Shown in pieces: positions 12,701 to 24,700 of a stretch of 64,000 bases of DNA. Made by a program: the position numbers and the translations under genes. Source of the DNA: Apostichopus japonicus. Lineage: Eukaryota > Echinodermata > Holothuroidea > Aspidochirotida > Stichopodidae. The stretch spans positions 12,616,577-12,680,576 of the forward strand of contig NC_092582.1 in NCBI RefSeq assembly GCF_037975245.1, read 5' to 3'. A model generated the notes under the pieces. It was not told the DNA's origin and did no database searches. It saw only the letters and a program-made list of their open reading frames with translations. Within the stretch, counting starts at the first letter, position 1. Every line of letters starts with the position of its first letter.

Positions 12701-15700
12701 GTACGTGTCATTTAGGGTCACGCTGGAGATGTCTTCGAGGCCTACCCTCAGCTGTTGACGGAGATGGTTCTCAGACTCCCTTACCAGGTAAATGACCAGA
12801 AATGGCATCAGTTAATAATCTAGTTCATAGCAAATCAGTGCAACACTTTTGGCTTTTAACAATTTTGGTGTATATTCTCATATTAAGCTTGTCTGAGGTT
12901 CCCAAAATTGCATTTTAATTGATAGATTGTGTATTAAATTCAAGTGAAATTTTCTGAGAAAGACTTGGAATAAACATAGAACTGTAGGAGAGCTTTAAAC
13001 ATTTAAATTTAAACTTTTGTGGAATGGTTGTGGTAGTAGATTGGTTTGGTAGGATGTACAATTAATTTATCTCCTCAAAGCACTGTGTATGTTAATATTC
13101 TATTTCAAGTGAAATGTTAGTGCTTGACAGTTGTTTCATTGTATCTTTTCTTATTGTGTGTTTTGTTCTGGTTGCTCATATTAATTTATTTTGTTCTTTC
13201 ATTAGGGATCTACTTTCACAAGCTCTGCCTTTCTTAGACCTCCTCTGCCTTCATTTGCTCTGTTTCTAAGATTGCTTGTCTTCTAAGCTTTTTGTAGTCT
13301 AAGCTTGTTTGTATCAGTTAAATTTTAAATCTTTCTAATTCTGTTTTTCTATTCACGAAAGAGGAAATAAATGTCGAAAATCTTTATCTGATTGTCACTC
13401 TACATTCATTCAACTTCAGATCAAGAAAATTTGTGATACTTCACCTTCCGTCGGTCAACCCATCTTTGACCAGGCTTGGTTCTACTATCTCTGTGAGGTA
13501 AGAATACAGCACAAATACAGCTTAAATACAACCTTCCCCCCTTCTCTCCCCTCACCTCATCTCATCTCCTTAATTCCTATATCATTGTCCTCCTCATCAT
13601 CTACATCATCATTATTATCATAACTATTATTAATGATATTATTGTAGTTGTTATTATCTTTGTTATTATGATTATGTATTAGTGAAAGAAGGTGTTGGGC
13701 AGAATGGTGAAGTCTTGTTTTCCCTGAGATACTTACCTGTGATAATTAATTAATTTTCTTCAGCCATCCATAATTTTCTCATCCACTTATCTCCCTTAGC
13801 CCTATATATATCACCTATATTTTCTCTTCATTTCGAACAGTACATGATGACTCAGCAGACCCCGTTCGTCAGGCGTCAGGTCAGAAAGCTTCTGCTTTTC
13901 ATCTCCGGGACCAAGGACAAGTACAGACATCTTAGAGACCTCCACGCTCTGGAATCACACCTGAAAGACATCAAAAAGATCTGTGAACAGAATGGACTGA
14001 ACCTCTCTGACACCTCTGCTACACCCCTGACACTACCCTATGATACCCTCATAGAACTGGTGAGGTCTATTTTATTGCATCGTTAGTCTTTGTGTAACAC
14101 ACTTTATTTCCTGCATTGCAAATACTTGTCAAAGACATATTTATCTTTCTCGGATGGACAAAACTATTAAAGCCAGTTCGTACTTGTATAAAAATATACC
14201 AATCTCACAGTATTCTGTTATGAATATTTATGAGTATATATAGTTCAGGACTATCGTAGTACTACTTTACTTAACCCCGGTCAAAAATGTAGTAGTGGAA
14301 CTCATCCCTGTACAGCTAGCTAGTATGTATGTATTACGTATCTTGTATAATGGTCCCGCAGTAAACTAACAATCACAATAAGCTTAGAAAATGAAAATAA
14401 AAAGAGAGGGGAGGGGGGGGGGAGTCTCTATCTCAAATTCAAACTTTTGGTGCTATGGTAAACAATTACTTTTTATAGGACATGGCAAAGTTTAATATTT
14501 TAAACACATTTTTTTTGTTCAGTTTGTTGACAAGTATGTGTCATAACCACGCTGTTATTTATTATTTGTTTATCTTTTCTACTGTTAGATTGAGCATTTG
14601 AAAGCCTGCCAGGAAATGGCCGCATCCAGAACCCTCAACTGGCAGAAATTCTGTCTCCAGGATCGAAGTAAGTCTCTGCACTATATGTTTAGTTCAGTAC
14701 TCCTGAGATTTTTGGTTTTTTTCTATTTGAGTCTCTTCTCTGAAATTCTATATGTTTAGATTATTCTTGGCTATTCTGCTTCTATTATGTGAAACTTGAT
14801 GCTATGATGTGGTTTATTTTATTCTACTGTTATGTTCTTTCCTATTGTATGATATTTTGTTCTTTACCATACATTGTAGGCAATCTTCTGTCAGAAAAAC
14901 AACCCTTGTATACCTTTTCTAGAATATTTAAGTTTTCTATTCTGCCCTCCCTTGTAGCGGTTTTGTCGAGCTTGCTCCAAGCAAGTTTTTACCTGGATGA
15001 GGGAGTTGCATCCCTTCTGCTCCAGCTGTTGACGTGTGCTCTCTGTGGAAACAAAAAGACCTCCGGCTCTCATTCCTCCAGCAGCAGCAGATCAAAGAAG
15101 GACAAATCTGAAGGTAGAGGTAACAAAATCTCAGATTACTTGAAATTTTTTCATTTTACTTTACTTTTATTGAAATACCGTTTTTTTTCATCAATTATTA
15201 TTATTTTACTTTTCCGTCTGTGATAAGTGGAATTTTGTTTTCATTTCAAATGATGCTCTACGTAGAAGACGATTCCATATATATTCCATATATAACATGC
15301 TTTTGTACAATATTTTGTAACACATGTCCCAAATTTGTCTTTTCCAAAACTTGCATTAATTGTAATTTATTTACATTTTTGTATTGTCTAAGACAAAGTA
15401 GATCATCTTTGTTTCATTCTTACTTTATCTATTAGATTCTTCTGAAGAATTACAGAAGCCTGATGAAGCTCTCTGTCAACAGCTGATTAAACAGGTCACC
15501 CAGTTAGTGGGTCACGGTGTTCTCGCCAAGTTCATCCGACATCACCTCCTGGAATCTAACGACTCTCAGCTCAGATGGCAGGCACATGGATTGGTTCTCC
15601 ATATATTCAAGTAAGACTCTCGGTGGAAAAAATTAAACATTTCAAGAAAATTTCTTTAAAGCATGTCTCAGTTCTATGTATTGGATTTTCTCTGATGGCT

Positions 15701-18700
15701 GTGGGAGGGGTGTTGGGGGTGGGTAGGCAATGGTTCGGATTTGTGTCTGAGCTTTCTGTCATGTATGCTTGCAATTGTATAGAAAGTTAGACAAGTTTTT
15801 GGAAAGTTATGATATGGCAATGCCAGGTTAAGTTTAATATAGACTTTGATAGTACCTCCTTCATATTAGATCTGTCAGCCAAAACAATAATTGAGTATGT
15901 TTTAATGAGTTCATTTATGATAGTGGTGAATGACAAAATGGAATTGTCATTATTTGTTTCTGGTTATGACTCACTACCCAGTGTAGCACAAATTCACAGT
16001 TGTCATTTTAGCCTTTCATTAATATTAAATCCTATCATTGTTTGAAACCTTTTTAGTTATTATCTTGACCAGTAAAATTTTTTATTTCGATTTTCAACTA
16101 AAATATTCCAATTCCCCTGACATACTCAACCATTTGTTAAACACCAGAAGTTCATCTAGCAGTGTACAAGAGCTACTGCTGGACCTGATGTGGGATCTCT
16201 GGCCAGAGCTGTCCAGTTACGGCCGGAAAGCAGCCCAGTATGTTGACCTCCTCGGATACTTCTCTCTGAAAGCTCCACAGAAAACAGAGAAATCGCTTCA
16301 GTACGTTGAGAAAGCAGCATCTCTCCTCAAGACGCAGAACCAAGTCCTCACCAACCATCCAAATTCAACCATCTACAAGTAGGTTGTTTTGTTGATGTAT
16401 TCCAAAATAAACAGTTTTGGGGAGAGTATAGACTTTTGTGTGGTAGGCTTTCAGTTCTTGTCTTAAAGCTATAATGCAACACCAAATTGTCAGTGATCGT
16501 GTTATCTTAGAAAGTCACAACTCCTGTGTTTTATAGCACTTCAAGGAAGTCATGTTTATTTTCCAAGCAAGCAAGAACTCTGAGGCACCGACCTACCACA
16601 CTTTCAGGACTTGCTCATTTAAGCCTAGCCTACACTGCTTATATGTAGTATAAAAGCTACTCCTAAAAGAAACCCTTCTTTTCGTCCTCCTATTTCAGCG
16701 AACTCGCTGGGTTGGTTGCTTTTGATGGTTTCTACCTGGAGAGTGAGCCTTGTCTGGTCTGCAATAATCCAGAGATACCATTCACCGTAAGTAAACACCA
16801 AAATACTCTCTATGAAAGGTTATAGCAGTCTGGTCATCATGTGATTTCTTCTGTGGCTGTAGTTAAGTCTCAAATTCATCTCCATTTTAAGGTATTCTTT
16901 TCTCTACCGACTAATCTTCTTGCATTTCCTGTCTTGCAAACAGCATACATGTTTCTATTGCGGTTTTCTCCAGTTTCACACTGAGAACCTCTGTTAAATA
17001 TCAAGTAGAAAAACAAACAAAAATTATAATTTTTGTTCCAACTTTTTATCACTCCTTTTCTCTATAGAACATGAAACTGACGGCGCTGAAAGTTGATTCT
17101 CGTTACACAGCTAATTCACAGATCGTCAAGCTGGTCGGGACTCACACCATCTTTAAGATCGCCCTGCGCATCAGTGACCTGAAGCGTACCAAGATGGTCC
17201 GAACCGTCAACATATACTACAACAACAGGACCGTACACTCAGTGGTAGATCTCAAGAACAAGTAGGTCGACATTCAACCAAACTTAATGATGATCTCTTT
17301 TAAATAGTTACATCAGCCTTAGGCATTTATGTGAAAGACAAGTTATCCACACTGCTCTGTGAAAGCCTGGTCGAGTGAGAACTTAAGAAAAAGCATTGAG
17401 CGAGATGTGATCGTTTCACGTTCAGGTTGCTTGTTTGTGGGAGCGGGTAGGTGGGGCCGCCTGGGTGTATGGTGGCACTGTTATTTTTCACGGCAAATCG
17501 TTTCCAATTAGGTTATGATTTAGTCATTTCAAAAGGTCCCCTTTGTGTCATATGTGATGTGCATTTAAAGATTCCTGTCTACCCAATTTAATAGGTTCAT
17601 CTGCCTCTTTGATTTTCACATAAAAACATTTTGTAGCTCAAAAGTTGTACTGAATATTACAATATGCTTTGCAGTAATATCCCAAACCAACAAACATTTG
17701 TACTTGGTCAACTTTGTTTAAATTCATCATCTATCTAGTTGGATTTGAAATTCCACATTATATAGATTGTCTTTTGTGTAAGCTTGACTTAAATTTCCAA
17801 CTCCAACCCTCATCAATAACTATCTGACTTTTCTTGTTTCTGTTTTCTTTTTCCAGACCAACAGTTTGGCACAAAGCCAAGAAGTGTTCTTTGACAGCAG
17901 GTCAGACAGAGGTCAAGATCGAGTTCCTGTTACCCATCGTGGCAGCTAACCTGATGATTGAATATGCAGATTTCTATGACAACCTATCGGCTTCTGCGGA
18001 GACCCTACAGTGCCCTCGGTGTAGTGCGTCTGTACCAGCAAATCCTGGTGTATGTGGAAACTGTGGAGAAAATGTCTTCCAGTGCCACAAATGCAGGCAA
18101 GATTCTTAAGAAACTTTCAAAGCCTTCTGTGTTATCCTGCTTTATGTTCCTTTGTAATCTATTTCAAAATAATAATTTGTATCTTGGTCATGGTTTTATT
18201 CCACCATCTGTAAGGTTGAACATAATTATGCTCTGAGGTGAAAGAACAATGCAAAACTGAAATTTCAAAAATTGATTTTTTTTTCTTTCTTTTGGTTATT
18301 AATCTTTGTGTTCAAATAGCAACAAGGTACCGTGGCAACAAGAAAAGCAGCCAGCGACTGCAAAATCCCCTGCAGGCTGAGTCATCAAACAATAGAGATT
18401 ATCTCTGCAGATTACCAGTACCTATTGTGTGAAACAGCAGAATACAGAGGATTTCATCCGATGCAGCTTGGCTGCATTAGCTGCAGCCCCTTCATCATCC
18501 TACTTTTGACACTGTTTAAACTGATTGCTTTGCCCAACAGTGCAACTGAAGGCAACATAGTAGAATATTAATTCCAATTTTTGCACGCCTCCCTTTTTCT
18601 TGTTTCTACTGTTATTTCATTTGTCATTGCTATCGTCATTTACCATTGTTATTTCTATTGTTATTTTTCTTATTTCCACAAAGGATCATATCAATTCATT

Positions 18701-21700
18701 CCGTTTATCATTGTCATGGATTTAAAATTATAAGCTCTCATTTCTAGTTGCAGTGAATGGACTTTGATCCTCGGTTTAGAAATAACATTGTTGCATAAAT
18801 TCTTTTATTTTTCTAATAGCAGATTGCGAAGTGCTGTAAGGTCAGAGAGTTAAGTGTGAGAGAAATTAAAATATTGAGGTCAAGACTCTGTAACATTCTT
18901 GTTTCTGTAACATTCTTGCTTACTCTTTGTTTTGCTCCCTCTAGGGCCATCAACTACGATGAGAAGGACCCATTTCTCTGCAACTCGTGCGGCTTCTGCA
19001 AATATGCCAAGTTTGACTACACCCTGACAGCCAAGGCCTGCTGCGCTGTCGACCCTATCGAAAATGAAGAGGACAGAAAGAAGGTATTTAACCGAAAATT
19101 TAAAGAAGAGATTCAAGAATTAGGAAATATATTTTGCACTTAATTGTTACAAACTGGCATCTGAAAGTTCAACAGTGATTTCACATTTCACCTACTCTGA
19201 TGCTTTGAATACTGTCATTAGTATGGCTTGAGATCGAAGTTGCTTATATCTGTAAACAAAGTAGGAAACATAAAAAATACTCTGTTAATATCTTGAATTT
19301 ATAATTGTTTTCAATTTTTAAGGGTATGGTTAATATCACCATATGAATGGAAGTCACGAAACCATGCACAATAGCAAGGGAAGTCATGAAATGTTGTTGT
19401 TGTTGTGATTACATACTCATTGCTTTCGGATAGAACTTCAACAAAAAGTAAACAAAATACATGTGTGAGGTTTCCTTCTATTTGATATAGGGGTCTTTAT
19501 TTGCTACTGGATCACAAAATAAACTTGTTGTTGTATCATCTTTGCAGGCTACCAATACCATTAACTCGTTGCTGGAAAAGGCTGATCGTGTCTATCGACA
19601 GCTGGTGTCACACCGCCCTCAACTTGAAGTCCTGCTCGCAAAAGTCCAAGAGCCTGGACTTGAGAGACATCAGGTAAATTTTGATGGATTGATTCGTTTA
19701 TTTATTTTCATTGTTGGTATTTTTTTGTTTGTTTGTTTGTTATTAACACTCTGTATTTTATACACAAGACTTTGATTTTCAACACAATGATGCTTAAAAG
19801 AGATTATTACACACCAAAAAATTGATGGCTTTTCTCACCTCTGTGTTGACAAAACCTGATTGAATTATTTTGTTTAATTGGAATGCTTGTGTGTGACAGA
19901 TTCATTGTCATACAGCATTCCCTACCCCATCCCCTTTGCCCTCTGACCATGCATTTCCCGAGTTATTGAACTTTCCACCCTCTTTTTACAGGATGGTGCT
20001 TCATCTGCATCCACCACTACCACCACGACATCCTCCACCGCCACCGTCAATCGAGCCATTCAGATGCTGGCCCAGAGGTACTCTGGTGATTGCAAGAATA
20101 CCTTTGAAGAACTCAGCAAAATCATACAGGTCAGACATGTTAAGGCTTCTCCTCTCCTTTAATTATCTTCTCTGCCTCAGATCAGAAAAACAAAATTATT
20201 TTTATTGCAATTAAAGTCTTGTTTGTTTACCTTATGTAACCCCAGAGGTCACAAGCAAGATGTAGAAGTTTTGAAGTCACTCCCCCCCCCCAGCCCACTT
20301 TTTTAGTTGTTTTCATGTTCATTTCCATCATCGTCTTACTCAACAGAAAGTTCTAGCCTGCCGAAAGGAGCTGGTGGAGTACGACAGACGTCAGAAAGAA
20401 GCCTCTCAGAAGAGCAACATGCCTCACTCCGGGATGACCCCGTTGACCTCACCTCTGCCTAGTCCACACCCGTCTCCTGCTCCAAGCTTTACCGCTGTTT
20501 CTGTACCTGCATGTAAAGTCACCAAGAGAAAGTAAGTCAAGCCCATATCAAGACAAAAAGTTAACAAATTTTCTAAATAAATAACGGGAGAGTTTATTAA
20601 TTGCTGCAGTTTGATTTATCTTGCAGTTGATTAAAAGATATTTTAAAGGCAGAACTGTTTTCTATAGTGTCACATTTTTCATGTCCCAAAAGCAAACTGA
20701 ACATGAATTACAAAATTGGCAAAAATTTTCATGTTTAGCATTCAGTGATGAATGTTTTTTTCTCTCCTTAAATGGAGTGTCAAAATTTTGTGTAGCCATT
20801 TTGAAGACTTTGACTTTGCTATGAAATGCTAAGGGTTGTTGTGTACGAAAACTGCTGTGCATCTTTGCACCCGTATAACAGTTTTGACTGATTTGCTTAG
20901 TGATATCGGATAAACGATTGCTTGGGCTGTTAATAGAACAGTGCCAAATATATTTTGGATTATACTGCAACCCTGTTTTTTTATGTTTGTCTAAGTATTC
21001 AATGAAAGTAAGATGTGTCTGTTTATTTCCCTGTTTTGATGGTACAATTATTCATCTCCTCTAGTGCTGGTCGTTGCTACGGATGTGCTGCAGCGGCCAC
21101 CGAGCACTGTGTGACATTACTGAGGGCGCTAGCAACCAATCCTGACACCAGAGACATCTTAGTGAGACAGGTAGGCAGCTTCTTTCATAACATTCGCTAC
21201 TTCTTCAGTCTTGTTGAAATTATTTTGCTTTACTGGTTGTTAGTCTTTAAAAAAAGTAAAAAATATCCAGTGTTATACAAGAACAGATATAAAGGAGGGC
21301 CTGGGCAGAGGAATTTCTTTCTTTTCCCTTTCCATCAATATCCTCCCATCTTCTCCCTTACCCTTGAACAGGATATATTTTAAGTTCTTCAGTTACTTTA
21401 AATTCTATTGGTAAATTGTAACTTGTGTAAGTTAGCTTTCATCACAGTTACATAGGGACCTATTTGACATGGAATCTGCAGCATAGAGAACCTAGATCGA
21501 TTACATTAATCATTTTGGGGTCAGGCACTTCCCCACCCCCTCCCCCTCCCCCTCCCTCCCTGTTGTCCTTCTTATGTAACTGATTGCACACTAAGATATG
21601 ATAGTACTCTCTAAAATAAGGTTAGCTTAATGTGTATTTGTGGAGTGTTTCTGTAGAGTGTGTGGTGTGATGGGTAATTTCTTTTTGTCTACAAAGATCA

Positions 21701-24700
21701 AGCACAATGTACAGCAAAATAAACCGTTAGGTTACATAGTCAAACTTAGCATATTTGTATAAACACACAAGTTGCAGAGGGAATGGGTCCTTCTCATCAA
21801 TGGAAGGCCAACCATGATAGGTATCTTATGTAGTTGAGATTCTCTTTTCTTTACTTACTGTTACTTACTTCCACTACTTTCACTTACTGTTACTTACTTT
21901 CACTTACTGTTACTTACTTTTACATACTGTTACTTTACCTAACTGTTACTTACTTCCACATACTGTTACTTACTTCCACATACTGTTACTTACTTCCACA
22001 TACTGTTACTTACTTCCACATACTGTTACTTACTTCCACATACTGTTACTTACTTCCACATACTGTTACTTACTTCCACATACTGTTACTTACTTTCACG
22101 TACTGTTACTGACTTTCACTTACTGTTACTTACTTTCACTTACTGTTACTAACTTTCACTTACTGTTACTTACTTTCACTTATTGTTACTTACTTTCACG
22201 TACTGTTACTTCCTTTCTCGTACTGTTACTTACTTTCCCTTACTGAGTGTTTTTTCATCCTTACTGTTTCTCTGATCCTCTCAGGGTCTGCTCAATGAAC
22301 TGGTGGAGTACAACCTCCGCAGCGGTTACACCAGCTACCGGAACGAGGTCCGTCAGCTCATCTTCCTCCTCACCAAGGATAATCCCGTAGCAACCGGGAT
22401 GTTGAACGACCTCATCATGACCCGCATCTCGGCAGTCCTCAGCGATAACGTCAATCCAGATATGGTTAGTTTCTTGTCTCATTTGTTGTCATTAACACTG
22501 GAGATGTATGTCCGATAAAGTTAAAGCTCACAGAGGGCTTTAAATACTAACGAGATAGCTGAAGACAAATTTCCTAACAAAAGTCGACAGCTGAAAGGAA
22601 GCTATGATTGAAATTACATGAAGCCCAGTGAACTTTGGCAAACAAGAAACGTACTCTGTTAACCAGGGAAATTCAACTCTTTCTTTGGGACTGATCCCTC
22701 TTTATAAATAATATCGAAATGGCTGAAGGGAAATTGTAAACAAACTCTGACACTTCAGAAGGAGCTGTGGCTTCAATTTAATTAATCCCATGGAACGTAC
22801 CGTGGGACGGATCGCTATGAGGATGAATCTCTCTTCTTGATTGAGTATAAAAGAATAAAATGTGATAGTTTTATGGCGTGGCATCTTGTTCTGAGTTACC
22901 CTATAACTAAGATCATACAAAAATCAAAACATTCTCTATTCTCTTCCTACTATTTCATATTTTCATATGCAAATTTGTCTTTGTTATTGGTAATTGTCAT
23001 TTCTTGTGTCAAGTTGATGTCCCCTGAGGTATAAGTAATTTAAAAGCTGTTTTTCTTAGTTACTTTAATGCAAGAATGCAACCCTTGGATTTAATCGATG
23101 AATATTATCTATAAAGTCGTCAGACAGTCAGTTGTTTGATTTGTTGATTTTCCCATGCAGGCGAGCAGCTTCCGATACCTGATGATGCTGCTAATGAGCA
23201 CCTGTACGGCTGAACGCTACGATTCCTGCTGGGAGATGAGGCTCAAATGCAGTAAGTAAATTTGAGTTGCTAGAAAAGCTGTGATATCACATCTGCCAAA
23301 TTTTAAGATTTCAAGAATCTTTAGACCTGTTAATTATTAACGGCTTAAAAGATAATTATTGATGGAGTACATGGATAGATTCGTGAAGAGGAAACTGTCT
23401 CTTTAACAAGAGAGCCATTGTTTGAAAAACTATGGAATGAGACTTCTCGGATAGTTGTCAGTGTTAACTCAGCCTGTTTGGCAGTTTTCTTTATGATTAC
23501 AAATATCAATCTCTTTATATGTTTTTTTCCCTCTCCTTTTTTTTTTTCACCAGTCATGACGTTGTTCATGAAGTCTGTCAAAATCAGCAGCCCTGTGGTG
23601 ATGGAGAATATAACACTGCCCTGTCTGAAAGTGATGCACCATGTCATTAAACCAGCCAACCCTACCAGCAAGAAGAATAAGGTATGGGTGCATCTGAAGA
23701 AGGTCTTTCATGGTTCTCCATAGTTGAAGATAAATAATGGTGTAGAGTTGAACTTTTTCTTGATTTTTGGTTCCAAATTCTAGAGTGTGACCTCTCCTCC
23801 CACTTTCTCCCCCCAATCTTCCCACCTATCTCCCTACCACACTTCCTCCCACTGCCACATCTCCCCTCCTCCTCTCCCTCCTCCTACCCATCCCCCTCCC
23901 ACCTCCTATTCAACACATCCCCAGTTCTCCTCCCCATCAAATATATTGACATGTCCCCATTAAACATCCGTGAATTGTACGACTCCAGTGATTTAGCAAA
24001 GACCAGTGAAATACATTTTACAACTTTTCCTTGTTCATTGATAGGAGGAAACAGTTGGAAATCTGAGCACAGTGAAACCGGTGGGATGGGACGTCTACAT
24101 CAATACGAAGGATTGGTTGAGTCAAGTCAAGGGAATGTACGATTACTGGAAACAGAGAGTACCTTCAAACACACCAGGTAAAGCAACATGGAAAGGAAGT
24201 ACGTTATCAAGAAAACAAATTAAGATTTAACCGAGACAGTCTTTCAGATATCAATTAGTCTAATTTATAAAGCTAACTGTACAGCCACATCATTTTATCT
24301 TCTACTCCATTGGTGGTTTACAGGTTATTCTTTGTGAAGAAACTAATAAGAAGAAAATATAAAGAAAGCAAAATGCAAATTGTATGAAATGTTTCATCAG
24401 CACCCCTCTGCTCTGTAATGACACAAAAAGCTAGTTTTGGCGATGGGACTAAATATGACTTTTTTTTTAATCTAAAAATTGGAACAAGAGGCTGATGTAG
24501 CAATGAATTAAGGGAACATCCCAAGAAACTACCCCCCCCCAAAAAAATGAAAAAGTAAAGACCGAGGTTCTCTCCACTGAAGAACGGGATACACTGCATG
24601 CGCTTCCAGAAATGGAATTTCTAGAAACAGTTATAAATGCAAATAATTAATTATGCTATATTAGATAAGATTTTGGATTAAAATCAACAAATATTTATTT

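Noticed and set aside
18856-18944. Upstream in-frame extension of exon 28 starting from an ATG
   Set aside because: Continuous open sequence is only the intron 3' end; the protein match starts exactly after the ctctag acceptor.
21834-22112. Hydrophobic 92-residue frame rich in Leu/Thr/Tyr
   Set aside because: Created by the 20-bp minisatellite; not a membrane protein gene.
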